DNA of 64,000 nucleotides from Andrena cerasifolii (GCF_050908995.1 NC_135133.1:6614001-6678000), one strand, 5' to 3'; shown: positions 10,468 to 23,103, counted from the stretch's first letter. Notes: generated by a model from the letters alone, not told the origin. Program-made: numbers and translations.

Positions 10468-11585
10468 GATATTGGGGAGTATGCGAGGGTTGATTTTCTA
10501 AACGCGAGCTCAAGCGATCACTGGATAACACCGCATTACTCCGAGGCAACTCGTAGTCAGTAGCAGCAGTCAATCATTTGATACGACGATATTGGGGAGT
10601 GCAAGGTTGATTTGAAACGTGAAGTCAAGTGATCACTGTGCTCTGAGATCTACCACTGGCTAACTCCATAGCTACGTAAGGTGAACTAGCCTAATTCGCA
10701 ACGGCGCCTAAATCGTACCCCCGCTGTTTCATTTAACCTAAGACAGTCACAATCGCCCCTGTCGGTAGAAACTGTATACAACAGTTAGCCATACGCCATT
10801 AATAAGCCGAGTCACCTTGCCGTCAGTCCACAAAAAATATAAAGCAGGTAAGATTTTCGGGAGCTTTTCACTTTAGTGAAAAATTTTAATTTTCCCACTT
10901 TCTTGGGGATTTTATACGATTTACTATTTGTGAGAATTAGAGCAACAAATTTCTATGTGAAACACTTACAGCTTAGAGCAACGTTAACCGATGTTGAAGA
11001 ATTTTTAGGCATGTATACAACTTACTTGAATCTACAAACGAATTTTTTGAATTTTCGATAAAACGACCTTTACTATTTTTTTTTGCTATTCCGACGAAAT
11101 GCACTTTTTTCAAAACGAGGAAACACGTCACTTAGCAAACTAATCCTTCCAGCTTCTAAAAAAAAACTCATGTCGTTTGGACCAATTTTAAAAAAGTTAT
11201 GCGATTTTAAAAAGCGTCCGATTATTTTCGTTGCTCACTGTATCTGATGATTGTGGTAATTAAATTTGAAAGTACGAATTAAGATAAGTATGGTACGATT
11301 TAGGAACATTAATCCTAAATCGTACTTTTTCCATATTAAAAATAACTCGTTTTTACGAATGGAAGTTATTTTTTGTTGCTTGAGTTTATAAAACTGTTTA
11401 TTCTATTAATAAACAGTTGATTACCACCAATTTTGTTTCATTTTCCCTGTTATTTTTCATGCGATAAGCATTTGTTCTTAAGGGGTACGATTTAGGCAAG
11501 TTTACCCTGCTCCAGCGTACTCCGGAGCAACTCGCAGCTCCAAAACAATAATATTCAGTAGTAGAAGTCAATCATAGCGCCAACG
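10468..11585. repeat. Local tandem-type duplication, later split by an insertion
   Basis: The motif GATATTGGGGAGT followed by an AGGTTGATTT block and AAGCGATCACTG-like sequence occurs at about 10468-10524 and again at about 10588-10640. The adjoining block 'ACTCCGAGGCAACTCG...AGTCAATCAT' at about 10537-10578 recurs diverged at about 11520-11572, on the other side of the element at 10679-11507. The element therefore appears to have landed within an already duplicated array. Confidence 0.5.
10679..11507. mobile_element. Non-autonomous inverted-repeat element, about 830 bp
   Basis: The left end AGGTGAACTAGCCTAATTCG and the right end (reverse complement AGGGTAAACTTGCCTAAATCG) match imperfectly. 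Both ends carry a nearby CCTAAATCGTACCCC block (about 10707-10722 and 11482-11496). An internal TCCTAAATCGTAC copy lies near 11310. The left side is preceded by TA, but a right-hand TA is not visible. The AT-rich interior has no transposase. The termini suggest a Tc1/mariner-type MITE. Confidence 0.6.
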
Positions 11586-14363
11586 AATCAGTGATCGCCG
11601 CCACCAATCGTTTCAACTCCTCAGTCACCTAACACACACCCAACTAATTTTGTCCCAAAATCACCGCCCACGCCTCTTTGAAACCATTCCAAATCTCCTT
11701 GATGGCGCGCGTAAGTTGCTCAAGTTCTGTCTCCGTTCCCCCTCGGAATCTCACTTCCATCGCATACCAACGACCCATTCGCGACACGTGGCGAGTGGCA
11801 GCCGACGCGTCCAGCCGTTCGGTGTCGTCGCCTGATCGCGGGATACCTGTAACCCGCTCAGAAGGCAGATGCAGCGAGAAGGAGCCGCGCGTGGGCCCTG
11901 TTGCACGCGTAGAAGGTGACGTTTCACGTGCATGCACCGTAGGACGGCTTCGCAGGCGGAGCTTTCGTGCTGCAAAGACCGCCTGCAGACCGCCCCTGTG
12001 TGCTTCGTTTCATCGCCGTCAATGTTGCGTGCACACGAGGGTACCGCGGGCTCCTGGATGGCGCTCAGCGGCTCGTGACTGAGGGCACTGAGACAAAGTG
12101 GGGAGCGAAGGAGGGCTTCAAAGGGTTCCTCAGAAAGTACGGTGGACCAGGGGGAGAAGAAGAAGAAGTTAAGACGATCTAGGGAGTTACGTGCAGGTAC
12201 CTTTCAGGGACCCCGGTGTGCATATCTCTTCCATTGAGTATAGCTTACATGAGCTCCACGAAATCAGCTGAGGCTTGGCCACCGAAGTGGGAGTCATCGC
12301 CGATGTTCAATAGGAATTCCTAGCGGACCTCTGCTGTCGCAGCACCAGAGTGGAGGTATAGCGAATTCCTCGAGAAAGTCCGCATTGGAAACACACTCCG
12401 GGGCCCCCGGAGTCCCGGCGATGCCTGAATATTTTAGAGGAACCACCTTGTCCGCGGTGCTCCCCTAAATTGGCCGAGCACCGTGGGAACGTACGTGGAC
12501 CAGGCGACGCGCTTCTTCATCAGAGGCTCCTGCTAACGAGGCCTGTATTTATACGCGCGCTGGCCATTTCACTCTTTTGCATAAGCCACGTCTCCGGCCG
12601 CTCCAGGAATGGGACAAATATTCGGGGGCGGGCAAGTGGCGCTGACAGGGCCAGACGGTATAGAGCGAGCGAGGCTACGCGAGGCTATGCGAGGCTAGCC
12701 CCAGCCCGCGAGGAAAGTCTCCGTTTCAGTCGGTCGGACCGTCGAATTCCGGGGATCGTTACGGATCACGCCAAGTCCCGGGGTATCGGGGCAACTTGCC
12801 GTGTAATTTCGAAAATACTTGGAACGCTCCAAGAACCAGCAACCACCCCGCCGCGCTCTGCTAAATATCTATCGGCTATTCTAGATGCAGAAGTTGCTCG
12901 ACAACGTTCAAACTCGCCCGGTTCGTGTCCGCTGTCCGGCGAGGCGCGTAACTTCCGAGGGTTTATCGAACGGCCCGAACAGTCGTGGATTATATCTGCT
13001 CCACTCCGAACCGTTCCATAGCCATTGCAAGGCCACGCGGAATTAAAAAAATTATGCACAAGGGTGTTAGAGTGGAAAAGTGCTGGATGCATGGCTACTT
13101 GCTCGTTGAATCGGCCATTTTACGAATGCACGAGGTCTCGAGGGAGGAAATCAGAGGGAACGTCGGGGAGAGGCGTTTTCATGGCGAGGATTAGGGGGAC
13201 CAGTTCCCCCTGGGTCGCGCACAATGAGGCGCCCTAAATCTCCTCTCCGCCAATGTAGATTTGTACGTACACGCGCGTGGATTTACATTGGACCGTCCGC
13301 GAGGGGTGTAACGCCGTTGCACGAATCGAAATGGAGCATCCCTGGCCCCCGGTAGTTCCACGGGGGCGCAAGCCATTGTTGCACCCCGCCGAGAAGCCAT
13401 TAATCCGACACTCGGCCGGCCGTCTCGCAATCTGCGATGTCAACGGGGATGTAATGTTACTGATTCGTATCTGTCGGGGGAGGATGAGTCTGCCCCAGCG
13501 TTCTCGAGCATCTTCAAGATACTGCTGGAGAGCTTACAGGGGGCGCGTTGCTGGGGGGGATGGTTCAGGAGCCGATGCGAGGGACTCGCGATATGCCGAC
13601 GAATTTATTGCGTATGACGTGTCACCTGTGTCAGATGTTGAATTTCAGGGGGTAGGGAGGAGGGTTTGAAAGTACACTGGGCAGGGTGGAGTGTGTTCAC
13701 CCTCTGCGACCCTCTGAACAGACATTCCACGATACCCCCATTCGCGCGTCAGTTTATCGCGCAACTTTTTATCGAGCAAGGTATAACATTTATTTGTACA
13801 ATAACGCGGGGCCGGCTGAATATAATCCAGGGTACGGAGCGAAGTGCGTATCGCGGAAACAAATGCGATGCCCAGGAAACGTATTGTCGATGATAACAAC
13901 GAGCGAGCGATATCTGCGGAGTTGATTAAACGGGCCTCCGATAATCTACTCGCCGTAACGTTGCGTAATGAACGAATGATAAAACGTCCTCTGGACGCGG
14001 TTACATCGATAATCGGACGTAACGTCTCCTAGCGCTTGTTTATCTGCTCTCCTAATAAAGCCAGCTGAGCGCTATACGGGCGCGGTGCACGTGTTTCCAT
14101 CGATTAAGCCCCGCGATACCATCGCTAATTACTTCATCGTGAAACTGTTTCCGATCTTGCCGTGGGAAAAATGCATCTCATCGGGGGCAAGGGGAGGTTT
14201 AAGCACCGTTCACAACTCGTTCGGTACATCGATTAACGATTAATTCAGAATCACTCGTTCTAACTACCCCGATTTATGTAAAAACACCAACAGCAAACTT
14301 CTGGGAAGGAGGAATAAGGGAGGATTTTGGAGGAGGGTGAAAAGAATGACAGTGGGAATAGAA
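11586..14363. other. Intergenic sequence, nothing coding recognised
   Basis: A 183-codon plus-strand frame at 12470-13021 has low-complexity, Arg/Ser-rich composition and overlaps frames on the other strand; I regard it as chance. A small hairpin with arms CCAATGTA/TACATTGG is visible at about 13249-13291. Confidence 0.4.
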
Positions 14364-14554
14364 CAGAGATGGGCAAAGTTTTTATTTAAAGAAAATTCGA
14401 ATAGCAAATAAAAGTTAAAAAAAAAATTATTCGCCATTCGTTCGTTAACCTGAGTTAGCTTCATTCGACACATGACGAATAATTTTTTAACCCTTACATA
14501 TTCGTCATTCGAAATTGTATTTAAATAAAAATTGCGCCCACCTCTGGGATGGAA
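14356..14554. mobile_element. hAT-like MITE, CAGAG(A/G)TGGGC termini, copy 1
   Basis: The element proper is 14364-14546 (183 bp). Terminal inverted repeats begin CAGAGATGGGC on the left and CAGAGGTGGGC on the right (reverse complement), followed by TTTTTATTTAAA on both sides. The flanking octamers are gaatagaa and ggatggaa (6 of 8 matching), consistent with an old 8-bp hAT duplication. It is related to sequences at 30661-30815 and 33165-33196. No coding sequence. Confidence 0.75.
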
Positions 14555-15645
14555 GGAGTGAAACAAGATGAACGTCGGAAGCGCGTGGAAAAAGTATAGA
14601 ATAAGAGTAGAGTAAGCATAGAATAAGATTAACTAGATAAGGCATAGTGTAAGAAGCGAAGAAAAGATGGAAGGTAGAGGGAAGAAGAACGGAAGGCTTT
14701 GTAACCCTTAGGGGAACAAATAAAGATATACATACAATATTAAGCTTCTAAACACTAAACTTCCAAAGCAGGAGAGCACGCAGGAACATAGAACGTTAAT
14801 TCCAGCCAACCGATTATTTTCCACGAAAAGAATCGAAGCAAACTTTCGATAATTTGCGCACCAAGATCCGCGCGTTTCAACAAGTAACAAGCACTCGTGC
14901 AAGGCGATTAAACTACTCCCTGGGAGTGCCCGGAGCCTTCGCGATGATCGATCGACGCGTGGTCCCGATAGGGATCAAAAGTCTACCGACCGTCGATTCT
15001 CCGGAACCTCATTCGCGTTTTCGTTATTCGCACGAATCCCCGATCCATCAAGGTGCGCGCGAGACGACACCGGGCCCAGAGTGCCGGGCGCACACCGAGC
15101 AGCGGTTTTTAAAGTGTTTCGAAGTGTTTCGGGTCGGAGGAGCCGCGGGACGCCGATGTAGGCCCGCTGCGAGCTACACGACATCCCGCGGTTCCTTAAG
15201 GCGAGACTCACTGACAACAGCGACGGGGAACGTGTCAAAGTAGTTATAGAACAAGCCACGCTGCTGCTCTTCCTACGTGGCAACCCCTGACAGCAGGCTT
15301 AGGGCCCCTTTGGGCCCGGTTACCTGGTAGACCAGCCATCGTCCGACCGCGGATGCACGTCAACCGGATACCCCAGACGATTTACAAGGCGCATCGACGA
15401 TTTCTCCGAGGGGCGAGCGAGGGAACCGAGTGCCCGGCACCGTATTTAACGCGGCCGCTGGCTTATCGCTCAGCGCCACTTGTGCATCGCCGCTTTTTTT
15501 TAACCCTTTGACACACATAATTCCCGGGAACTGCACTCGCGTGCACTCGTTTCGCCGGGCTTCACGTGTGCACGGCGGATCGATGGCACCTTCGATTGCT
15601 CGGCGAATTCAGGTGAAGGGGATGGCATAGTTGTGTTTCCGACGT
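14555..15645. other. Intergenic sequence, nothing recognised
   Basis: GC-rich in the second half (about 14900-15480), with overlapping short frames of no known family. Confidence 0.35.
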
Positions 15646-16098
15646 TTAAGGGTGTATTCGCTGGAAAGTAAGCGAGGAGAGGGCAGTTTATATGAAGTTC
15701 TTCCGTCCGAAATAAACGTTCTCCGAAATACTTATCTTCCAGGTAATTGGAAACGTAACTTCTATATTTATTATTGAAACTTAATACAAAATAAACCGCT
15801 ACTTCTTCAAAGATGCATAAAAACATGGTCCAAATTTCAGATGAATCGAATCACTAGTTGCTTCCAAAAAAAATCCCAAAGTTTGCTATGTTTTCAGCCC
15901 CAAAAATAGGATTCTACTAGTTAAACTTTAAGTCCATCCGCTACCCCCATGTGCAACTTATATAACTTCAAACCTGTGCAACTTCGTTAATATTCCAAAT
16001 TTCTCAACAAAAAAATTCAACAGAATAGATACTGAAGAACCTTCGTACCAATAGAAAATAAAATAAAAAATCGATTTTTCGAGGGAATACCCCCTTAT
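15646..16098. mobile_element. TTAA-type (piggyBac-like) MITE, right duplication decayed
   Basis: It starts TTAA at 15646 followed by GGGTGTATTCGCTGGAAA. The right end reads, in reverse complement, ATAAGGGGGTATTCCCTCGAAA, giving an imperfect inverted repeat with TTAT in place of TTAA. Length is about 450 bp. There is no transposase frame. Confidence 0.55.
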
Positions 16099-17600
16099 TG
16101 ATGTAACCCTTCCACTGTTCTTCTTCCCTTCTCGCATCGCTGCCCCTCTTGGACGCGTGCACGGGGGAGTTACAGACAAGAAGCGTTCATTTCGGAGGGT
16201 TAACTCTTTCAATTGGATTCTTTATACGAACAACGCAGTAGAGTGAGTGGCAATAGTGCCATTATCCGCGATCATAATTCGCAATCATTGTCATTTTCTC
16301 TGCGGACTTGACAGAGTGCTGGCAAAAACCCGGGGGAAGGGAGGTCGTGGAAATAAATTGTGCCTCGAGCGTGGACCCACGGCCATCATCGTGTTCCGCG
16401 AGGAACGCTGCGCCTAACGAGCCCGATTATGAGATTGATTTAATTCACGGGGCTGAATATTGAACGCGATAGAGCGCATCGGTCACAATCGACGAGTCCA
16501 TCGATTTATTCGTGGCAGCCAACAATAATGATAATGATGAAGATGACTATGGCGATTGCGATGATTAACGAGCGCAGACTGACGCTCGATTCGGTTCGAT
16601 TTGTCTTGCTGCGGGCCCTCCGGTGAAACTATCCTTTAATCGCCTCGCCACTTTCGAGCCTCTCGGATAATGAATTCGCCACGGCAATCGAGGATTTTTC
16701 GGGAAAAGAATCGCCCTCTAACTTGATTCTGATCGATGGTCTCGTCTTTATGAAGATGTTCGTCGGGAAGTGGATCGAAGAGAGATGTATCAAGATTTAA
16801 TTGCCCAATTTTGTCGTCCTATATTAATCAACTCCCCTCTAATTTGCTGATTCCACATCGGTATTTACGTGATCCTTCTTTTTGATGGCGCGCTAATGAA
16901 TTAAATCTGCTTCGGAGCTGCTTATTTCCTTCGGAATTTACCCGCTTCCCTATCCGCGTTTAATTTCCCTCGATAAATTTTCCACAGTGATATTTCACTC
17001 GCAACAACAGGTCCGACCGTAAAATATTTTACATCCACCGGGTTTCACGTCGATCCACGCTCGATGCCTCTCGGAATCGTATACACGCGAGGTCCACTTA
17101 AAAAAAAATGGCCCTCGTCCTGGGATCGGTTGTAAACCGTGCTCATATTGTCCGCGCAAGATGGTATCGATCATCTCGACTAGCAGCCAGTTCCTATTGT
17201 GAGTATCAATCAGTCACCGCGCGGACGTTTATTGTAACATTAAGACGCGACGGTCGTTAAGAAAAAAAGCGCCGTAATTTATTTTACAAGTGCCGTGTCC
17301 TCCATCGCGGCCATTAAATTTGATGGGACACGAGTTCCGGAATGCCGGCCGCGTCTAGGTTCGAGTCAAGGATCCACGGAGGATCCGACGAGCGTCTGTA
17401 TTGACCAAAATGGCCCGGGCAGAGAGCTACGAGTGCCCATGACGTAACAGCTGCTTTGGGCATCAAATCCTCCTAATTTCAAATTAATATCCCCGGAAGA
17501 CAATCTTCCTTTCGTTCTGCAAAGGAATCTACGCTTCTACAGAATCCTTTCTACTATGAAGCTTCATTGTATCCAAGTTACTTTAGCGAAATTTAAACTT
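16099..17600. other. Intergenic sequence, no gene seen
   Basis: No protein-like frame longer than background. A short GAT/AAT-rich simple stretch lies at about 16520-16555. Confidence 0.4.
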
Positions 17601-17804
17601 TAGAGTAGATGTCCCTATTAATGTCACTTTATTTGTTTTACTTAATAAAAACGTACCGTAGAGAGAATAGTATACAATAATAATAATAATAAGAAGAACA
17701 GTCGCAATTTAATAATAATTTGTTTGCACTCTACGTTTTTATTAATTAAAATAAATAAAGTGGTAGTACTAGGGACGCTCTCAATAACTTGGGCATCTAC
17801 CCTA
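17601..17804. mobile_element. TA-flanked mariner-type MITE, about 200 bp
   Basis: The element proper is 17603-17802, flanked by TA on both sides. The left begins GAGTAGATGTCCC and the right, in reverse complement, GGGTAGATGCCC. A subterminal block CACTTTATTTGTTTTACTTAATAAAAACGTA occurs inverted on the other side with few differences. An (AAT)n run sits in the centre near 17679-17692. No coding capacity. Confidence 0.75.
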
Positions 17805-18735
17805 TAAGCTTCAAGGAATATAAAAAATAATTGAACCCTTAATAGTTGATGTGACTAGAAAGGTACGATAGCAAAGTAACACTCGTCCACTTGCCTAAGA
17901 GCATCGTAAGCCGCCCATTGAATTTATCGATGCCCAATGGAAGATACAACATAAACATTTGCTGCTTTTAATGGGCCGCGTGCCGCGGGGTGGTTGAAAG
18001 CGGGGCCGGTGTCTCCGACAAATTTTAGTCACGCGCCAGCTCCATGGGGTGGATAAATGACACTAACGCAACGACAAAGAAGGCACAAGAGTGCATATGG
18101 CGGTTTTCGATGTTTATTCACGCGGCGCTGATAGCCCCGTGGTACGGGCGAAACAAAGAGGGGCTAAAAAAAAAGGAGACGAGGAAGAAGAGGCGGAGGA
18201 GATCGACGAAACGATCCACGGCCGAGTGTGTGCCGTTAATAATATCCAGCGGACGACAATAGCCACCATGTGGCAGGTTGTTTCGCGGTAGACTGAATGA
18301 GGCTGATTAAATTGAAGGGCCGATGGGGAGAGGAAAAAAAAGGGGCAGTGGAGACCGGGGCGTGCTTCATCGCGAAGGGTTGCTACTTGTTTAACATTTG
18401 TGCGCGCTGCTTCAGACCCAGTACCGTGCTGGCTGCACTTGGGCCATTAGGAACAATTATCCACTGATGTCGCGAGATAAATGTCTACTGGGTACACTCA
18501 GTCACGGACGAAACCGTCGTGGTCCTTTGGAAACGAACAGCTTCTCCTTTTTCGCGAAGAATTGTTTAAAAATTCTGGTGGGGAAGATTTTCCTGTTTAA
18601 ATTAGAAATTTTAAACAATTTGGTTAAACAGTTTTATGGCGCATAAAAAGTCGTTAAGATTTCACTGTAACAATTTCTCTATATCTACTAAAGTTTCCAA
18701 GACATACAGGAAAGTAGGAAATGACACATTAATCT
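17805..18735. other. Intergenic sequence, nothing recognised
   Basis: No convincing coding frame and no repeat boundaries. Confidence 0.4.
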
Positions 18736-19002
18736 TTAAGGGGAGGTTCCGCTCTAGAGCCCCCCAAAATAGGTGATCTTTAGGAGTTAATTAAAGGAAA
18801 ACTACTATATATAATTTAATAGGACTTTTTGCATTGTATTAAGGATGTCTTAAGTTATAGATATATATTTTTTGTTTTATAATTAATTATTACAGACGGC
18901 ACTGGGGAGTCGTTAAAGTCAAGGCGTCAAAAAATTGATCAAAATTGGTGGGAAAAATGAAATAAAAAAAAAATCGACTTTTAGACCAGAGCCTCCCCTT
19001 AA
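18736..19002. mobile_element. TTAA-type (piggyBac-like) MITE, family A copy 1
   Basis: TTAA at 18736-18739 and 18999-19002 flank an element beginning GGGGAGGTTCCGCTCTAGAG. The right end in reverse complement is GGGGAGGCTCTGGTCTAAAA. The first about 200 bases match the element at 20829-21541 closely, including TTAGGAGTTAATTAAAGGAA-like and GGCACTGGG blocks. The right TTAA is followed directly by GGGGTG, so another related end may abut it. Confidence 0.75.
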
Positions 19003-19157
19003 GGGGTGTTTCCACCCCGAAGAATCGAAAGCGGACAGAAACGAAAAATAGCCGGATACTTCTATCGAGGTCCTCTACAAACTTGCACAGTTTCAAACGA
19101 ATCGGAGCATCCCTTTTCAGTGTATCTTCCTAAATACCTCCCAGTGATTATGGGAAG

Positions 19158-19484
19158 TAGGGATTGCAAACCGGTAAATCGGTAAATCGCTTTGAAGCTT
19201 TTAATCACTGATAACGTAGTAGATATCGACGGAATTATGCGCTACATATATGCGCTACATTGCTATACATAAAATTTTTACCGGTAATTCGCCAAATTTC
19301 TACCGGTAAATATCGAGAAATAATTTATCGAATTCGCGGTAAAAATTTGGCGAATTACCGGTGAAAATTGTATGTATAGCAATGTAGCGCATATATATAG
19401 CGCATAATTCCGTCGACATCTACTACGTTATCAGTGAAAAAAAACTTCAAACCGATTTACCGATTCACCGGTTTGCAATCCCTA
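19158..19484. mobile_element. Near-perfect palindromic TA-flanked element (hairpin MITE)
   Basis: TA at 19158-19159 and 19483-19484 bracket arms of about 150 bp each, starting GGGATTGCAAACCGGT. The arms are inverted copies with only scattered mismatches. A shared interior block is CATTGCTATACATA plus the repeated ACCGGTAATTCGCCAAATTT. The loop is only about 20-30 bases. A transcript would fold into one long hairpin. No coding sequence. Confidence 0.85.
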
Positions 19485-20828
19485 ATGGGAAGCATCTTGC
19501 GCCAAAGAGAAACAGAGAAAATCAAGTGACCGGTGATATCGCTTAACCACATATAATTCGCCGTGATACTGTACCATAATGGCAAAAATAACTGCTCCGA
19601 ACGCTCCTCGCCACCGTGGCTGAACGATAACTCACCGCATAACTAATTGCGCGCGATACCGCGAAATAGGTCGCTGCTCGGAAAGCGCTGTTTCTTAAAA
19701 GACCATTCAACACTGCCAAGTGGAAGGTCGGGGATTACAGAATCTTTGGAGCATTTGTCGCCCGTGAATTTTGAACGACGGCTGACAATGGCGGCGATCA
19801 GAAATTCGGAGTCCGTGGTGCAGAGATTGAAAAGAGTGGTACGCACACGGTCCCCGGATGACGAAAGTATTCTCGCCGACGGGTAGCCCGCGTTTGTTCA
19901 CCGCGCGGTTATTCATTATCGCGCGGCGCACGTCCGCGGTGTAAGTGGACCGAGGGGCCGAAGCCGCGGCGCGGGCAGGGGCGCGTTTAAAAATAAAGGA
20001 TGAGCCGCGGAATGGCCATTGTGAATATTCTTTTCACGGCGGGAATTGGCCCGGGCGTCGTCACGACTCGTTTGCCACGAATGTCGTCCAAATGTTGCCG
20101 CGCGACAAAACGTAGAGTTCCTTTAAGTCCGCGCGTTTTGTCACGCTTCATACGTATCACGGCGAACAAAGAGGGGCCCGGGGCACGCGGTGTACACCGC
20201 CGGCCGTAAGCAGGCGACGTTTACCAAAAGAAATACTCTCGCATCCGTCACACTCTATGCCAAAGCTGCGCTTACACGGGGGGGGGAGAAGAAGAAAGGA
20301 CGAAAGCAAAAGGAGCAAGATGAGAAATAGAATGAAATAAAGGGACGGGGAGCCTGGTGTATTCTTTTGGCCCGATGAGCCTCATTGTCGCCCGGGCTAT
20401 ATTTTAACCCATTTCAGAGCGATTTCCTCGGCGGAACTTTCTGTCCGATCAATGGACATATGGAAATGACGGAGGACAAGCGTTTCGAGCGCTGGCCGAG
20501 GAGTCTACACGTGGGAAACATGCTTAAACAGCCTGTGAGGAATGTGGCGTTACGAAATATTTGTCGACCCCTTTTGTGACTCCGTTGTACGTTTGTGTTC
20601 CTTGTTTGACAGGGACAAGTGCACTCGCTGAACAATCGATGTCACTAATGAAACATCAACCCACTCGCTGTCCCTTTCATTACCTTTGTGTGTCGTGCTT
20701 CACACTAAATGCAATGAGACTCGAACGATGCGGTACACTTTATAGAATATCTCCGCGTGTGTATTATGCAATTTTCATTCGTCGTTAAAACTGAAAATAT
20801 CAGATTCACTATAGAATTCGGGAGAATT
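19485..20828. other. Intergenic sequence, nothing recognised
   Basis: Small overlapping frames on both strands. A G9 run is at about 20279-20287. No gene is supportable. Confidence 0.4.
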
Positions 20829-21541
20829 TTAAAGGGTTGTTCTGGTGTAGAGGGTACAGAAATAGATGATTTTTAGGAATTAATTAAAGGAAAAGTAGCA
20901 GAGATAATTTAATGGGCTTTTTTGCAGTGTATTAAGAATGTCTTAGACTATAGGATTGTATTTTTTTCTGTACTTAATCATTGCAAATGGCACTGGGCAT
21001 TCGTTGAAGCGGAGGTGCCAACAAATTCATGCAAAACTGTGGAACCTGTAGAACCTAAATCATTGGTTTGAAATAAGAAACAATGCCGGATTATTAAAGG
21101 GCATGAAATTCCCTAGTGAACGTAGCTTTGGAAATGACAAAAGATGGCATTTTTTAACAAAATAACGACGCTTGAAATTTGAAGCCACTTTTCCCTATGT
21201 CTTCGTCCTTCCAACGGCTCAAAAAAATACAAATTTTAAAATTTTTTAAAGTACTAGAGGTTTCTCCACTGAATAGAAGTATATTCTTCAAACTAAAAAA
21301 AGTTTCAATCGAATCGGATAATAACTTATCGAGATATTTCTCCCACCGATTCGGAGAATTCTATTTCGAGAAAAACGCATTTAAAGTTTCACGCGAGCGC
21401 CGAGTGGCCGGGTTTTACCTTAAAGTGCCTTCGACTTTCAAGAAATCCTTCTGAACACGTGTCCTTGAAAGATTGAAGATTCGAGAAATGGAATAAAAGG
21501 AGCCGATTCTTCAATACTTTCAGATCGGAACCTCCCCTTAA
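20829..21541. mobile_element. TTAA-type (piggyBac-like) MITE, family A copy 2, longer
   Basis: TTAA at 20829-20832 and 21538-21541. The left end has decayed to AGGGTTGTTCTGGTGTAGAG. The right end in reverse complement reads GGGGAGGTTCCGATCTGAAA, matching the left end of the copy at 18736. Its first about 200 bases are homologous to that copy, so the 267-bp copy looks like an internal-deletion derivative. No transposase. Confidence 0.7.
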
Positions 21542-22310
21542 GAAAGAACTGAAATTCAAAATCCAAGAGGACCAGCCGCGCCGTTGCAGCAAACCTCGCA
21601 TACCCTGCCCGGTAAAAACGCCTATCAATTTTCCTGGGGGAAAAAAGCAAAAGAGAATGCGCACGTGGCACGAGGTCCATGTGACACCGCGTATTCCAAG
21701 ATCGTTAAGCATGCTTCCGTGGGTGCGCGAGCAGACGCGCGAAATCCGATGCGGCCGTAGAAACGCGCGGAATTCGGGAATGCGAGCGATCCGTGCCATC
21801 GTCTACGGCCCTGGTCCCGGTTTCATTGCGCCCCGGGCTCGTGATCGAGGGCGTCGGGGGACGGAGAGTGGGGTAAAAAGGGCGGCAGATGGGGTGGCGA
21901 TCGGCTCCTATCGGCCGTATGTCAGATGTTCATGCAGATGAGACCTCGCGGAGGCCGAGCTTAATGCGGCTAATACTCGCTGCAAACAGCGTGAATCGTT
22001 TAGCGGAGCCGCTTACGGAACGGGGACCAGCTCGCGATTGCCCCTGAAGAGGTTTCATCGCCCGGGGAAGAAAATAGGGGGGCGCGTTTTAATGGGAGAC
22101 GCGGGATTCTCGGGGATCACGCGTGGCGGCTCTCGATGCCAATTAGACGCTTCGACGCCCGTTTAATAGTCACCGATGCGTCTCTATGCGTCGCGTGCGG
22201 TGTATTAATTGTAATTAACTTGCTGCTCGGACGCGTGGTCACCTTCACCATAATCGCGGCTGTGCTATGAATATCTGATTCGAATATTGTGGTAGTGGGA
22301 TTTGTAGACT
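21542..22310. other. Intergenic sequence, nothing recognised
   Basis: Moderately GC-rich with short overlapping frames. No known protein or element. Confidence 0.35.
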
Positions 22311-22440
22311 AGGGTTGTACCGAATATTGGAATAATGTAAATGTTCGAATATTGGAATAATGTAAATATTCGAGTATTCGAATAGCAGAGAATTCGAATT
22401 TGAGATTCGAGTACTCGAAGGCTAGAAAATTCGAATTTTT
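22311..22440. repeat. Degenerate repeat rich in ATTCGAAT/TCGAATATTC
   Basis: The unit CGAATATTGGAATAATGTAAAT occurs twice in tandem at about 22320-22366. It is followed by repeated ATTCGA(A/G)T-type words up to about 22440. It is probably the end of a degraded transposon, family unknown. Confidence 0.5.
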
Positions 22441-22905
22441 CGTGCTTTGCAATTTGGAAATGCTCTGCGACGAAGTCTCAGCGTTCTAACCGAAGCAGAT
22501 AGGGGATGTTTGCTAATCAAACCGCTGGATATAACCAAGACGCTGGTCCCGGTAATTGATATTTGTTGCTAACCGCGTTGTGTACACAAGATAAGCCAAC
22601 AATCCAGCCGGCTGGGATCCTAGCCCGCGAGTAGGTTTCGCAAAACTGTTCTAACCGCGTGGACGATTATGGACGGCAGTTTGCGGTTTGCCGGGGGGAC
22701 GTTCGTAAACGCTGAACGATAAGCGATTTCTATGGGCCCCTTTGCACCGTTCTCGTCTTTTCGGATTCCCGGAGCCAAAGGATCGCGGTGGAAAAACACG
22801 TCTACGTCTTGCCACGATACTACGGACGATCCTTATTATCCCTCCCCATCAAAACCGAAATATTTATCACTGTGATTCCATATGAGAACTAAATTTCGCA
22901 GTTTA
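22441..22905. other. Intergenic sequence, nothing recognised
   Basis: No coding frame or repeat structure of note. Confidence 0.35.
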
Positions 22906-23103
22906 TTCACCATCTACCTATCTGGAAATCTATGTTCATGGCTAGCGCTTCTTTTCTCATTTTTTATTTTATTTTATTATTCTGTAACTTACTGTAATTA
23001 TCTTTTACTATAAGTATTCTTGTTCTTAATGGGCTTGTCCCGGGAATAAATTAAATTAAATTAAATTAAAAAATTAAATTAAAAAATTAAATTAAATTAA
23101 ATT
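22906..23103 (+). mobile_element. 3' tail of a truncated non-LTR retrotransposon (candidate)
   Basis: The sequence AATGGGCTTGTCCCGGGAATAAATTAAATTAAA... ends in a (TTAAA)n run from about 23047 to 23100. A 'GGG...CCCGGGAATAAA' block followed by a short tandem repeat is the usual look of RTE/R1-like LINE or SINE 3' ends in insects. No ORF2 remains, so this would be a severely 5'-truncated copy. A plain microsatellite is the alternative. Confidence 0.4.

Noticed and set aside
12470..13021. 183-codon plus-strand frame
   Set aside because: Arg/Ser/Ala-rich, overlapping frames on the other strand, no recognisable domain or splice context.
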